From: Muricoccus pecuniae
GTDB taxonomy: Bacteria; Pseudomonadota; Alphaproteobacteria; Acetobacterales; Acetobacteraceae
Length of the DNA: 64,000 nt
Direction of reading: 5' to 3'
Assembly (NCBI RefSeq): GCF_014199205.1
Contig: NZ_JACIJD010000009.1
Coordinates: forward strand, 1-64,000
Positions within the stretch are counted from its first letter, which is position 1. Every line of letters starts with the position of its first letter. The position numbers and the translations under genes were made by a program. This document shows positions 34,388-43,204 of the stretch, in pieces. A model generated the notes under the pieces. The model was not told where the DNA came from and searched no databases. It worked only from the letters and a program-made list of their open reading frames with translations.

Positions 34388-36292
34388 ATGTCCGTCAGCA
34401 TCCTCATCGGCCAGGGGCCGGTCACGCAGCTGCTAGCCCGCACCGCTAGGGCCTGCGGCCTCGTGCGCGGCGAGACGGACGTCCCTGAGGAGGAGGCGGC
34501 CCCGAACCGCGCCGTAACTCTCACCGTCACCACGCTGGCCGGCCTCGCCGCCCTGGTGATCGCCGCGACGGTCCCGATCACCTATCTCTCGGCCGCCCGC
34601 TACCGCGTGCTCGGTGCGCTGGAGGCCAGCGCCACGCTCCATGCGGCGGAGATAGCGGAACTGGCCCGGGCGAATCCGGCACTGTGGGAGTTCGACGGCC
34701 TGCGCGTCTCGGCCCCGGCCCGCGGCAGGGCCTCGTCGGAGCGCCGGCGCGTGCTGGACGTGAAGGGGCGCCTGATCATCGAATCCGTGCCCGGCGAGGA
34801 ACTCGCCTGGCCGGTCCTGACGCATCGCGAGCCCGTCATGCAGGACGGAAAGCTCGTCGGCCAGGCCGAGGCGGCGCGCTCCATGCGCGGCCCGTTGCTG
34901 ACGACCGGGCTACTGGCCCTCTGCTCCGCCCTGCTGGGCGGCCTCATCTTCGCCGTGCTGCGCGTGCTGCCGCTGCGGCTGCTGAACCAGGCCCTGGCGC
35001 GCGCGAGCTACCTCGCGGCGCATGACCTCCTCACCGGCTTGCCGAACCGCCGCCTGTTCGGGGACCGGCTGAAGCACGCGCTGGCCGCTTCCCGGCGGGA
35101 GGGAACGTCGCTCGCGGTCCTCTGTCTCGACCTCGACCGCTTCAAGGAGGTGAACGACACGCTCGGCCACGCGGCGGGCGACCAGCTGCTGAAGGTTGTG
35201 GCCGCGCGCATGACCGCCGTGCTGCGCGAGAGCGACACCCTGGCCCGGCTGGGAGGGGACGAGTTCGCGGTGGTCCAGCCCAAGGCGTCCCAGCCCGAGG
35301 CGTCCGACGCGCTCGCGCGCCGGCTGATCTCCGTGCTGGAGGAGCCGATCGATCTCGACGGCCATGTCGTCACCGTCGGCGTCAGCATCGGCATCGCCAT
35401 GGCGGAGACCGACGGGCAGGCCAGCGCGGTGCAGCTCATGCGCGACGCCGATCTCGCCCTCTATCAGGCCAAGGAGAACGGGCGGGGCGGCTACTCCTTC
35501 TTCTCGCCCGAGATGAACCGCAAGCTCGTCGAGCGCCGGGCGCTGGAGGCCGATCTCCGGCTCGCCCTGGAGAAGGGTGGCCTCTACCTCGTCTACCAGC
35601 CGCAGGTGGACCTGGAGTCGGGGGCGATCACCGGGGCGGAGGCGCTTCTGCGCTGGGAGCGGCCCGGCATCGGCAACATGCCGCCCGACCGCTTCATCTC
35701 GGTCGCGGAGGAAACCGGCCTGATCGGGCAGATCGGCGCCTGGACCCTCATGCAGGCCTGCCACGAGGCCGTCTCCTGGCCGGAGGGGATGAGCGTGGCC
35801 GTCAACGTCTCCCCCGTGCAGTTCCGCCAGGGCGGGCTGTACGACGCCGTGGTGGCCGCGCTGGAGAGCAGCGGCCTAGCGCCGGGATGCCTGGAGATCG
35901 AGATCACCGAGGGCGTGCTCCTCAACGACACTGACGAGACGCTCGCCATCCTCCGCCGGCTGCGGGGACTGGGCATCCGGATCGCGATGGACGATTTCGG
36001 CACCGGGTATTCCAGCCTGGGCTACCTGCAGAAATTCCCCTTCGACAAGGTGAAGATCGACCGCTCCTTTATCAGCCATCTCGGCGAGGACCGCAGCGCG
36101 GAGGCGATCGTGCGGGCCGTGGTGGGCATGAGCCACGCGCTCGGCGTGCGCACGATCGCCGAAGGGGTCGAGACCCAGGCACAGGCGGAGCTGCTGCGCG
36201 ACAAGGGCTGCGAGGCGGTGCAGGGCTTCCTGTTCGGCAGGCCCATGTCGGCCGGAAACCTCGCCGAGCAGATGGCCGCCCCCCGGGCCTAG
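34388..36292 (+). CDS. membrane GGDEF-EAL cyclic-di-GMP enzyme, YfiN-like topology
   Basis: This 634-residue protein has TM1 (about 43-67), a ~100-residue periplasmic domain, TM2 (about 171-193), then GGDEF and EAL domains. The GGDEF motif is intact at 289-293 with an I-site RESD at 280-283. The EAL domain keeps EALLRW, NVSPVQF, DDFGTGYSSL and EGVET, so both synthesis and hydrolysis of c-di-GMP are possible. The periplasmic domain between two helices is like YfiN, which YfiR inhibits. The ATG at 34388 is preferred over the GTG at 34379. It is divergent from the yfiR-like/receptor pair. Confidence 0.92.
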   Translation: MSVSILIGQGPVTQLLARTARACGLVRGETDVPEEEAAPNRAVTLTVTTLAGLAALVIAATVPITYLSAARYRVLGALEASATLHAAEIAELARANPALWEFDGLRVSAPARGRASSERRRVLDVKGRLIIESVPGEELAWPVLTHREPVMQDGKLVGQAEAARSMRGPLLTTGLLALCSALLGGLIFAVLRVLPLRLLNQALARASYLAAHDLLTGLPNRRLFGDRLKHALAASRREGTSLAVLCLDLDRFKEVNDTLGHAAGDQLLKVVAARMTAVLRESDTLARLGGDEFAVVQPKASQPEASDALARRLISVLEEPIDLDGHVVTVGVSIGIAMAETDGQASAVQLMRDADLALYQAKENGRGGYSFFSPEMNRKLVERRALEADLRLALEKGGLYLVYQPQVDLESGAITGAEALLRWERPGIGNMPPDRFISVAEETGLIGQIGAWTLMQACHEAVSWPEGMSVAVNVSPVQFRQGGLYDAVVAALESSGLAPGCLEIEITEGVLLNDTDETLAILRRLRGLGIRIAMDDFGTGYSSLGYLQKFPFDKVKIDRSFISHLGEDRSAEAIVRAVVGMSHALGVRTIAEGVETQAQAELLRDKGCEAVQGFLFGRPMSAGNLAEQMAAPRA

Positions 36293-37338
36293 CCCCGCTT
36301 CACCTGCCGGACGAGCGCGGCGACGTGCTCGATCGGCGTGTCCGGCGTGATGCCGTGGCCGAGGTTGAAGACGAAGGGGCGGCCGCGCATCGCGTCCAGG
36401 ATCCCCGCCGTGGCCGCCTCCAGCGCCTCGCCGCCGGCAACCAGGGTGCGGGCGTCGAGATTGCCCTGGAGGGTGACGCCCCGCGGCAGCTCGCCGCGCA
36501 GGTCCACCGTCTCGTCCAGCCCCACCGCATTCACCCCGGCCGCCGCCGCATAGGCCGGGATGCCGGGGCCGGCGAGGCGGGGGAAGCCGATCAGGGGGTA
36601 GTCGGCCCCCAGCCGGGCGCGGAGGCGGGCCGTGAGGGCCGCCGTGGGCCCGATGACCCAGCGCTCGAACCCCTCGGGCGGGAGCAGCCCGGCCCAGGAG
36701 TCGAAGAGCATGAGCGCCTCCGCCCCCGCCTCGGCCTGGGCCACGAGATAGGCCTCGGCCGCGTCCAGCAGGCTGGCGAAGAGCGTCTCCAGCAGGGCGG
36801 GGTCCCTCTCGGCCATGCGGCGGGCCTCCGGGAAGCCGTGGCCGCCGCGGCCGTCGATCATGTAGCAGGCCACCGTCCAGGGGGCGCCCGCGAAGCCGAT
36901 GAGGGCGGTGCCGGGATGGTCGCGCTCCAGGCCCGCCCGGATGCGGGCGACCGTCTCCATGATCGGCGCGGCGCGCTGGGCGGCCCCTTCCGGGCGGAGG
37001 GCGGCGATGGCGGCCGCGTCGCGCACGGGGTCCAGGATGGGGCCCACCCCCTCGGCGCCGCCGCGGCCGTAATGCAGGGGCTGGCCCATGGCCCAGGGCA
37101 GCATGGGCAGGTCGGTGAAGAGGATGGCCGCGTCCATGGGGAAGCGGCGGAGGGGCTGGAAGGTGACCTCGGCCGAGAGCTCGGGGTTCAGGCAGAGCTC
37201 GATGAAGCCGCCCGCCTTCTCCTTCGCCGCGCGGTATTCCGGCAGGTACCGCCCGGCCTGGCGCATGAGCCAGATCGGGGGCGGCCAGACGGCCTCGCCG
37301 GCCAGGGCGCGGAGGAAGGGCTTGTCCACGGCGTTCAT
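36289..37338 (-). CDS. hemE: uroporphyrinogen decarboxylase
   Basis: This 349-residue enzyme decarboxylates uroporphyrinogen III to coproporphyrinogen III in heme synthesis. Signatures are WLMRQAGRYLPEYR near 23-36 with the conserved Arg pair, ILFTDLPMLPWAMG with the catalytic Asp, FAGAPWT, and the C-terminal NLGHGITPDTPIEH. It is full length with AAGGGGGG before the ATG. It is transcribed away from the predicted replication origin, as in Caulobacter. Its stop overlaps the GGDEF-EAL stop. Confidence 0.96.
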   Translation of the reverse strand: MNAVDKPFLRALAGEAVWPPPIWLMRQAGRYLPEYRAAKEKAGGFIELCLNPELSAEVTFQPLRRFPMDAAILFTDLPMLPWAMGQPLHYGRGGAEGVGPILDPVRDAAAIAALRPEGAAQRAAPIMETVARIRAGLERDHPGTALIGFAGAPWTVACYMIDGRGGHGFPEARRMAERDPALLETLFASLLDAAEAYLVAQAEAGAEALMLFDSWAGLLPPEGFERWVIGPTAALTARLRARLGADYPLIGFPRLAGPGIPAYAAAAGVNAVGLDETVDLRGELPRGVTLQGNLDARTLVAGGEALEAATAGILDAMRGRPFVFNLGHGITPDTPIEHVAALVRQVKRG

Positions 37339-37669
37339 GGCCCCCCTTTCACTCTAATCTTTGTTCTTTGGAAAGAAGGGGTGGTTGGTTGATGCCTGTG
37401 AGTCCTGTGGACGCAACCGGCGGCACGCGCCGTCCCGAGGGTTTTCCACAGGCTGGGAGGGGATGCGACTCGCTAATCAGAGCCGAGTCGGTGACTCGCC
37501 CCGCAGGACTCAGATGCGGGCGGGGGATTCCATCCCGGGTGGCGTGAGTCGTGACTCGCCCTCCCCGTGACTCATACGGGGGTGCGAAGCGGGGGGAACT
37601 ATCCCCAGGACTCACCTTCGTGAGTCGCATCCTCCCCAGGAGCGGCGGCTTTGGGCTAGGCTCCGGGCG
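37339..37669. other. predicted chromosomal replication origin (oriC) between hemE and ppsR
   Basis: This 331-bp gap between divergent hemE and ppsR is where the alphaproteobacterial origin lies in Caulobacter and relatives (established for hemE). GANTC sites start at 37400, 37467, 37485, 37493, 37507, 37526, 37546, 37553, 37569, 37609 and 37622: eleven in 227 bp, against about 0.6 expected. A DnaA box TTTTCCACA is at 37442-37450; weaker boxes are TTGTCCACG (37322-37330) and CTATCCCCA (37599-37607). The only AT-rich tract (37347-37378) is beside hemE and could be the unwinding element. A module GAGTCG(G)TGACTCGCCC occurs twice (37485, 37546). CtrA-type TTAA pairs are not seen. Confidence 0.8.
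37442..37450 (+). other. DnaA box in the predicted origin
   Basis: TTTTCCACA fits the relaxed consensus TTWTNCACA exactly and lies 17 bp before the first GANTC site of the dense cluster. Confidence 0.65.
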
Positions 37670-38545
37670 ATGCCCCGCACGACCAATCTCCACCTCGTCT
37701 CCGACAGCACGGGCGAGACGCTGAACTCCATGGCCCGGGCGACGCTCGCGCGCTTCGAGGAGCCACATGTCATCCAGCACCGCTGGTTCCTCGTCCGCTC
37801 CCGCTTCCAGCTGGAACAGGTGCTGGAGGGGATCCAGGCGGAGCCGGGGCCAGTGCTCTTCACCCTGGCGGACAAGTCGCTCCGCCACAGCCTGGAGGAG
37901 TTCTGCGGGCGGTTGGGCGTGACCTCCCTCTCCGTCCTCGACCCGACGCTCGACCTCCTGCAGCGCGAGATCGGCGCGGCCGCGAAGGAGAAGCGCGCGG
38001 CGCAGCACGTGCTGGACGCCGATTATTTCCGCCGCATCGACGCCATGCACTACGTGCTGGCCCATGACGACGGCCAGGGCACGGCCGGCATCTTCGAGGC
38101 CGATGTCTGCCTCGTCGGCGTGTCCCGCAGCAGCAAGACGCCGACCTGCTTCTACCTCGCCAACCGCGGCATCAAGGCGGCCAACGTGCCGATCGTGCCG
38201 GGCGCGCCCCTGCCGGCGGAGCTGGACAACCCCCCCTGCCCCGTCGTCGGGCTGACGATCGAGGTGAACGCGCTGCTGGAGATCCGCCGGCACCGGCTGA
38301 AGCTCATCGGCACCGGCGGCGTGCGCCAGGACACGACGGACTATGTGGACCCCGAGGCGGTGAAGGCCGAAATCCTCGCCGCCCGCCGCCTCTGCACCGC
38401 CCGCGGCTGGCCGGTGATCGACGTGACGCGCCGGAGCATCGAGGAGACGGCCGCCACCGTGCTCCAGCTCATGGAGGCCTGGCACGCGCGCTCGGCGGCG
38501 CCGGGCACGCCGCACGGGGCCAACCAGGGGCCGCCGGCCCGATGA
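37670..38545 (+). CDS. ppsR: pyruvate, phosphate dikinase regulatory kinase/phosphorylase (DUF299)
   Basis: This 291-residue bifunctional enzyme phosphorylates and dephosphorylates a Thr of pyruvate phosphate dikinase or PEP synthetase, controlling gluconeogenic flux. It starts [19 protein letters not shown]; the nucleotide-binding loop [10 protein letters not shown] is near 150-159, followed by [17 protein letters not shown]. It lies between the predicted origin and maf, the conserved alphaproteobacterial order. Its stop overlaps maf by 4 nt. Confidence 0.94.
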   Translation: MPRTTNLHLVSDSTGETLNSMARATLARFEEPHVIQHRWFLVRSRFQLEQVLEGIQAEPGPVLFTLADKSLRHSLEEFCGRLGVTSLSVLDPTLDLLQREIGAAAKEKRAAQHVLDADYFRRIDAMHYVLAHDDGQGTAGIFEADVCLVGVSRSSKTPTCFYLANRGIKAANVPIVPGAPLPAELDNPPCPVVGLTIEVNALLEIRRHRLKLIGTGGVRQDTTDYVDPEAVKAEILAARRLCTARGWPVIDVTRRSIEETAATVLQLMEAWHARSAAPGTPHGANQGPPAR

Positions 38546-39165
38546 GCGCGGGGGCGTTCCAGGCGGGGGACCCGCCGCTGGTGCTCGCTAGCGCCTCCTC
38601 CGCGCGGCGGGCGGTGATGGAGGCGGCAGGGCTGCGCTTCGAGGCCCTGGCGGCCGCGGTGGACGAGGCCGCGATCAAGGAGAGCGCCCGGGCCGAGGGC
38701 ATCCCTGCCGCCGATGCCGCGATGATGCTGGCCGAGGCGAAGGCCCGCCGCATCGCCGCGCGGCGGCCGGAGGCGCTGGTGATCGGCTGCGACCAGATCC
38801 TCGTGCTGGAGGACCGCTGGTTCGACAAGCCCGCCAGCCCCGCCGAGGCGCGCGCCCATCTCGAAGCCCTGCGGGGCCGCACGCACCGGCTGGTGACCGC
38901 CGTGCTCTGCTGGCGGGGCGGGCAGCGGGTCTGGCAGCACGTCGCGACGCCGCGCCTGACCATGCGCCCGGTCTCGGACGCCTTCCTGGACGCCTATCTC
39001 GCCCTGGAGGCGGAGGCGGTGACCTCCACCGTCGGCGCCTACCGGCTGGAGGGGCCGGGCATCCACCTCTTCGACGCGCTGGAGGGGGAGCAGGCATCGA
39101 TCCTCGGCCTGCCCCTGCTGCCGCTGCTCGGCTTCCTCCGCCAGCACGGGGTGCTGCTGCGCTGA
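38542..39165 (+). CDS. maf: Maf family nucleoside triphosphate pyrophosphatase
   Basis: This 207-residue enzyme hydrolyses non-canonical or m5U/UTP/dTTP-type nucleotides and influences septum formation. Visible motifs are [20 protein letters not shown] (phosphate-binding Ser/Arg), GCDQIL with the catalytic Asp, and [11 protein letters not shown] near the end. It is coupled to ppsR (ATGA overlap). In relatives aroE, coaE and dnaQ follow directly; here they are displaced to 51-55 kb. Confidence 0.93.
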   Translation: MSAGAFQAGDPPLVLASASSARRAVMEAAGLRFEALAAAVDEAAIKESARAEGIPAADAAMMLAEAKARRIAARRPEALVIGCDQILVLEDRWFDKPASPAEARAHLEALRGRTHRLVTAVLCWRGGQRVWQHVATPRLTMRPVSDAFLDAYLALEAEAVTSTVGAYRLEGPGIHLFDALEGEQASILGLPLLPLLGFLRQHGVLLR

Positions 39166-39210
39166 CCCCGCTATGTTGACCCCAATACGCTGATCCCGGG
39201 CGGGGCGGCG

Positions 39211-39831
39211 TCAGCGCGCTCCGCTCTCGCCCTTCAGCGTCGCTAGCTCCTGCCGGAGGGCGGCGATCTCGTCGCGCATCGCCTGAGCCTCGTCCGGCGG
39301 GCTCGCCTGGGCGGTGCTGGCCCCCGCGCCGCGCGGGAAGGGGGAGAAGAGGGTCATGGCGCGCTCCAGCATCGCCAGGTTCTGCTTGCCCATCTCCTCG
39401 AAGGGGGCGAAGGCGTTGAAGCCGCCGATGGCACCGCCCATCGCCTCCTGCGCCGCGCGGCGCATGCCCTCCTGCTGGCGGGCGAAGGTGCCCATCGTCG
39501 CCTCGAGATAGCGGGGCACGACGGATTGCAGGCTGTCCCCGTAGAGGCCGATGAGCTGGCGGAGGAAGGGGATCGGCAGGAGGTTCTGCCCCTTGCTCTC
39601 CTCCTCCACGATGATCTGGGTGAGGACGGAGCGCGTGATGTCCTCGCCCGACTTGGCGTCGGAGACGGTGAAGTCCCGCCCCTGGCGCACCATGCCCGCG
39701 AGGTCCTCCAGCGTGACGTAGGAGGAGGTCTCGGTGTTGTAGAGCCGCCGGTTGGCGTATTTCTTCACCACCACGGGCGGGCGCGCCGGGGTGTCGGGCG
39801 TCTGGCCCTGCGGGGCGACGGTTTCGGCCAT
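39211..39831 (-). CDS. phaR: polyhydroxyalkanoate synthesis repressor PhaR
   Basis: This 206-residue regulator has the PHB/PHA DNA-binding domain at about 20-80 (VKKYANRRLYNTETSSYVTL, LAGMVRQGRDFTVSDAKSG) followed by the PHB accumulation domain. In the family it represses phasin and its own gene and binds PHA granules. The ATG at 39831 follows GGGAGGAC at good spacing. It is divergent from the PHA-synthase-like locus, which it may control. Confidence 0.92.
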   Translation of the reverse strand: MAETVAPQGQTPDTPARPPVVVKKYANRRLYNTETSSYVTLEDLAGMVRQGRDFTVSDAKSGEDITRSVLTQIIVEEESKGQNLLPIPFLRQLIGLYGDSLQSVVPRYLEATMGTFARQQEGMRRAAQEAMGGAIGGFNAFAPFEEMGKQNLAMLERAMTLFSPFPRGAGASTAQASPPDEAQAMRDEIAALRQELATLKGESGAR

Positions 39832-40020
39832 GCGCAGTTGTCCTCCCTGGGGCTCGGCCCCGATCGTCGTCCTGCTTGCGCCCGGGGCGGGTTGCCGCCT
39901 TGATGCCGGGCCGGGTCCTGATGGTAGACCCGCCATGCCGCACTGCGGAAGCCGCTTCGCGGCGAAAGCGATACGCACCCGTCACGGAGGCAATGCCGGC
40001 GACGGGCCGCGGTTTCGGGG

Positions 40021-40761
40021 ATGCCAGCCGGGGAATGGATGAAGCCTTCAGGAAGCAGCGAGGGGCAGGCGGAGGACGTGCCGGACCTGGCGCGCCTCGC
40101 CGCGGACTGGATCGCCCTCTGGCAGGGCGAGATGGCGGCCATGGCGGCGGATCCCGAGCTGCTGGCCGGCTGGTCCGCTGCGGCAGCGGGGTGGATGCGC
40201 GCATGGGCGGCCCCGCCCCCCGGCCCCGCGGCCGGCTGGCCCTCCCCCTTCGGCCAGCCCTTCGCCCCGGGCCTGGCGCAGGCTTTCACCCCGGCGCAGC
40301 CCTGGCCCTGGCCGCCCGTTCCCCCGGGATGGGGAGCCCCGCCCGCCATGCCGCCGGCGATGCCACCGGTGATGCCGTCCTGGCCGGTGCCGTCCTGGCC
40401 GATGCCACCTGGCGCCCCGCCTCCGGCCCCCTGGCCCGGTGCCGGCCCCGCCTGGCCGCCGGGCTCGCCCTTCCCCTATCCCTCCCCCGTCCCGCTGGGC
40501 TGGCCGGCCGCGCCTGGGGGATCGCCTGGGGGACCGGGACCCGCGCCGCATGAGCCCGCGCCGCGGCCCGCGCCCCCTGCCGGCGCATCTGAACCTGGCG
40601 ATGGGCCGGGCCCTGCTCGCCCTGGCCTCGATCCCGGGGGGGCCGATGCCGCCCTCACCCGGCTCGACGCCCTGGAGCGCGAGCTGGCCGGGCTTCGCGC
40701 CGCGCTCGCCGGCGGGGAGGGCCGAGCGCGACCGGATCCTGGCAAGCCCCGCCGCCGCTGA
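40021..40761 (+). CDS. Pro/Trp/Gly-rich protein of the PHA locus, unknown function
   Basis: I do not recognise this 246-residue protein. It has an N-terminal amphipathic helical region with several Trp (about 22-63, DWIALWQGEMAAMAADPELL), a central ~130-residue segment very rich in Pro, Trp, Gly and Ala, and a C-terminal heptad-like helix (ALTRLDALERELAGLRAAL). It lies between phaR and the PHA-synthase-like gene, whose start overlaps it by 212 nt. Helix, disordered linker and coiled coil resemble PhaE/PhaM-type granule partners in layout only. An ATG at 40039 behind GGGGA is an alternative start. Part of the reading could be a shadow of the overlap. Confidence 0.6.
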   Translation: MPAGEWMKPSGSSEGQAEDVPDLARLAADWIALWQGEMAAMAADPELLAGWSAAAAGWMRAWAAPPPGPAAGWPSPFGQPFAPGLAQAFTPAQPWPWPPVPPGWGAPPAMPPAMPPVMPSWPVPSWPMPPGAPPPAPWPGAGPAWPPGSPFPYPSPVPLGWPAAPGGSPGGPGPAPHEPAPRPAPPAGASEPGDGPGPARPGLDPGGADAALTRLDALERELAGLRAALAGGEGRARPDPGKPRRR

Positions 40762-41857
40762 TCCCGAGCGGCTGCGCGCCGCGGTGTGGCGCCAGCTCTG
40801 GCGGGAGGACGCCGCCCTCATCCGCGGCATCGCCGCCTATCGGGAGCATCCCTGGCGGCGCGAGCCGGCCGACCCCCCTTCCCTCTGGTCCGAGGGCGGG
40901 GCCCGGCTGCTGGACTACGGAGGAGTGGGGCCGGCGGCCCTCTTCGTGCCGTCGCTGGTCAACCGCGCCTCGGTGCTGGACCTCATGCCCGGCCATTCCA
41001 TGCTCCGCTGGCTGGCGGGGCAGGGGGTGCGGGTGCTGCTGCTGGACTGGGGCAGCCCCGGCCCGGCCGAGCGCGCCTTCACCCTCACGGACTTCATCGC
41101 CGGCCGGCTGGAGCGCGCCCTCGGGGTCGCGACCGGGGCGGCGGGCGGCCCTGTGGCCCTGGTGGGCTATTGCATGGGCGGGTTGCTCACCCTCGCCTCG
41201 GCCCTGCGGCGCCCGGAGGCGGTGCGCGGCCTCGCCCTGCTCGCGACGCCCTGGGACTTCCATGCCGGGGGGGAGGGGGCCGCCACCCGCGCCCGCTCCG
41301 CCGCCTCCCTCCTGCCGGTGCTCGAACCCGTGATGGAGGGGCTGGGCGCCCTGCCCGTGGACCATCTCCAGCTCCTCTTCGCCGGGCTCGATCCCTTCGG
41401 CATCGCGCGCAAGTTCCGCGCCTTCGGCCGGCTCGACCCCACCTCCCCCCGCGCCGCGCATTTCGTGGCGCTGGAGGACTGGCTAAACGACGGCATCCCC
41501 CTGCCCGCCCCCGTGGCGCGCGAGTGCCTCGGCGGCTGGTACGGCGCTAACACGCCGGTGCGGGGGGAGTGGCGCGTCGCGGGCGCGCCGGTGGAGCCCG
41601 CCGCTTGGCGCGGGCCCTCCTTCCTGGCGATCCCGCGCGGCGACCGGATCGTGCCGCCCGAGAGCGCCCGGGCCCTGGCCGCGTGCCTGCCGGGCGCCGC
41701 GGTGCTGGACGTTTCCGCCGGGCATATCGGCATGGCTGCGGGGATGAAGGCCGAGGCGGTGCTCTGGGCGCCCCTGCGCGACTGGCTGCGTGATCCCGGG
41801 CCGACAGGCCCCGGGCCGACAGGCCCCGGGCCGGCAGGCCCAGGGCCGGGATCCTGA
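40550..41857 (+). CDS. PHA synthase-like alpha/beta hydrolase
   Basis: This 435-residue protein has the cysteine lipase box of polyhydroxyalkanoate synthases, GYCMGG with Cys near 208, and a plausible triad completed by Asp ~365 (GDRIVPPE) and His ~392 (AGHIGM). The core blocks LFVPSLVNRASVLDLMPGHS and VLLLDWGSPGP are PhaC-like. It is shorter than class I PhaC (about 590), closer to class III. It presumably polymerises or modifies hydroxyacyl-CoA. The C-terminus ends in collagen-like GPTGPGP repeats. It is followed by a thiolase gene. True polymerase activity is not certain. Confidence 0.82.
   Translation: MSPRRGPRPLPAHLNLAMGRALLALASIPGGPMPPSPGSTPWSASWPGFAPRSPAGRAERDRILASPAAADPERLRAAVWRQLWREDAALIRGIAAYREHPWRREPADPPSLWSEGGARLLDYGGVGPAALFVPSLVNRASVLDLMPGHSMLRWLAGQGVRVLLLDWGSPGPAERAFTLTDFIAGRLERALGVATGAAGGPVALVGYCMGGLLTLASALRRPEAVRGLALLATPWDFHAGGEGAATRARSAASLLPVLEPVMEGLGALPVDHLQLLFAGLDPFGIARKFRAFGRLDPTSPRAAHFVALEDWLNDGIPLPAPVARECLGGWYGANTPVRGEWRVAGAPVEPAAWRGPSFLAIPRGDRIVPPESARALAACLPGAAVLDVSAGHIGMAAGMKAEAVLWAPLRDWLRDPGPTGPGPTGPGPAGPGPGS
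41795..41839 (+). repeat. three 15-bp tandem repeats at the 3' end of the PHA-synthase-like gene
   Basis: The unit CCCGGGCCGACAGGC is present at 41795-41809 and 41810-41824, and with one change at 41825-41839, encoding Pro-Gly-Pro-Thr-Gly. Just after it the 13-mer GCCGGGATCCTGA is duplicated (41845-41857, 41859-41871); the first copy contains the stop codon. Confidence 0.85.
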
Positions 41858-41978
41858 GCCGGGATCCTGAAGCGGGGCTTCTCCGGGCCGGGGGCCGGCC
41901 ACACATTGGATGGCGAGTTGCGCATCACGCGCCCCGCGCGCAGCATCGCTCTCAAGCAAACGCCAGAGGACCGGCTCC

Positions 41979-43154
41979 ATGGAAGACATCGTCATCGCCT
42001 CCGCCGCGCGCACCCCGGTGGGCAGCTTCAACGGCGCCTTCTCCTCCCTGCCCGCGCACCAGCTCGGCGCCATCGCCATCAAGGCGGCGCTGGAGCGGGC
42101 GGGCGTCTCGGCCGAGGAGGTGGACGAGGTGATCCTCGGGCAGGTCCTCGCCGCCGGCGCCGGGCAGAACCCCGCCCGCCAGGCCTCGGTCCTCGCCGGC
42201 ATCCCGGTGGAGCGCACGGCCTTCGGGATCAACCAGCTCTGCGGCTCCGGCCTGCGCTCGGTGGCGCTGGCGGCCCAGCAGATCGCGACGGGGGATGCGA
42301 GCATCGTCCTCGCCGGCGGGCAGGAGAGCATGACCCAGGCGCCCCACGCGGCCGGGCTCCGCGCGGGGCAGAAGATGGGCGACCTCGCCATGGTCGACAC
42401 CATGATCAAGGACGGTCTGTGGGACGCCTTCCACGGCTATCACATGGGCAACACCGCCGAGAACGTGGCCGAGAAGTTCCAGATCACCCGCGAGCAGCAG
42501 GACGAGTTCGCCGCCGCCTCCCAGCGCAAGGCGGGCGAGGCGATGAAGTCCGGCCGCTTCCGCGAGGAGATCACGCCCGTGACCGTGAAGGGCCGCAAGG
42601 GCGACACGGTGGTGGAGAACGACGAGTACCCCAAGCCGGAGACGACGCTGGAGATCCTCCAGAAGCTCCGCCCCGCCTTCTCCAAGACCGGCTCGGTCAC
42701 CGCCGGCAACGCCTCCGGCATCAATGACGGCGCGGCGGCGATCCTGGTGATGCGCGGCTCGGAGGCCGCCAAGCGCGGCGTCACCCCCCTCGCCCGCATC
42801 GTCTCCTGGGCGACGGCGGGGGTGGACCCCTCCATCATGGGCACCGGCCCCATCCCGGCCTCGCGCAAGGCGCTGCAGAAGGCGGGCTGGAACATCCAGG
42901 ACCTCGACGTGATCGAGGCGAACGAGGCCTTCGCCGCCCAGGCCTGCGCGGTGAACAAGGATCTCGGCTGGGATCCGTCCAAGGTGAACGTCAATGGCGG
43001 CGCCATCGCGCTCGGCCATCCGATCGGCGCCTCGGGCGCGCGGGTGCTGACCACCCTGCTCTACGAGATGAAGCGCCAGGGCGCGAAGAAGGGCCTCGCC
43101 ACCCTCTGCATCGGCGGTGGCATGGGCGTGGCCATGTGCGTCGAGGCCGCCTGA
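41979..43154 (+). CDS. phaA: acetyl-CoA C-acetyltransferase (beta-ketothiolase)
   Basis: This 391-residue thiolase condenses two acetyl-CoA to acetoacetyl-CoA, the first step of PHB synthesis. The nucleophilic Cys is at 88 ([10 protein letters not shown]), the His is in GHPIGASGA and the second Cys in [10 protein letters not shown]. It has typical length with AGAGGA before the ATG at 41979. Its place after the PHA-synthase-like gene argues for the PhaA role, although a degradative thiolase cannot be excluded; no phaB lies next to it. Confidence 0.93.
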   Translation: MEDIVIASAARTPVGSFNGAFSSLPAHQLGAIAIKAALERAGVSAEEVDEVILGQVLAAGAGQNPARQASVLAGIPVERTAFGINQLCGSGLRSVALAAQQIATGDASIVLAGGQESMTQAPHAAGLRAGQKMGDLAMVDTMIKDGLWDAFHGYHMGNTAENVAEKFQITREQQDEFAAASQRKAGEAMKSGRFREEITPVTVKGRKGDTVVENDEYPKPETTLEILQKLRPAFSKTGSVTAGNASGINDGAAAILVMRGSEAAKRGVTPLARIVSWATAGVDPSIMGTGPIPASRKALQKAGWNIQDLDVIEANEAFAAQACAVNKDLGWDPSKVNVNGGAIALGHPIGASGARVLTTLLYEMKRQGAKKGLATLCIGGGMGVAMCVEAA

Positions 43155-43162
43155 ACGGGGAA

Positions 43163-43186
43163 GGGCCGGGGGTTCGCCCCCGGCCC
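43163..43186. terminator. strong hairpin with UUCG tetraloop after the thiolase
   Basis: GGGCCGGGGG (43163-43172) and CCCCCGGCCC (43177-43186) form a perfect 10-bp stem closed by TTCG, 8 bp after the thiolase stop. No U-tract follows, but the stability makes a terminator likely. Confidence 0.7.
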
Positions 43187-43204
43187 TCCGGATCACGCCG
43201 GGAA

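Noticed and set aside
37339-37669. CtrA-binding sites (TTAA-N7-TTAA) in the predicted origin
   Set aside because: No TTAA pair occurs in the gap, so Caulobacter-style CtrA control is not supported by the sequence.
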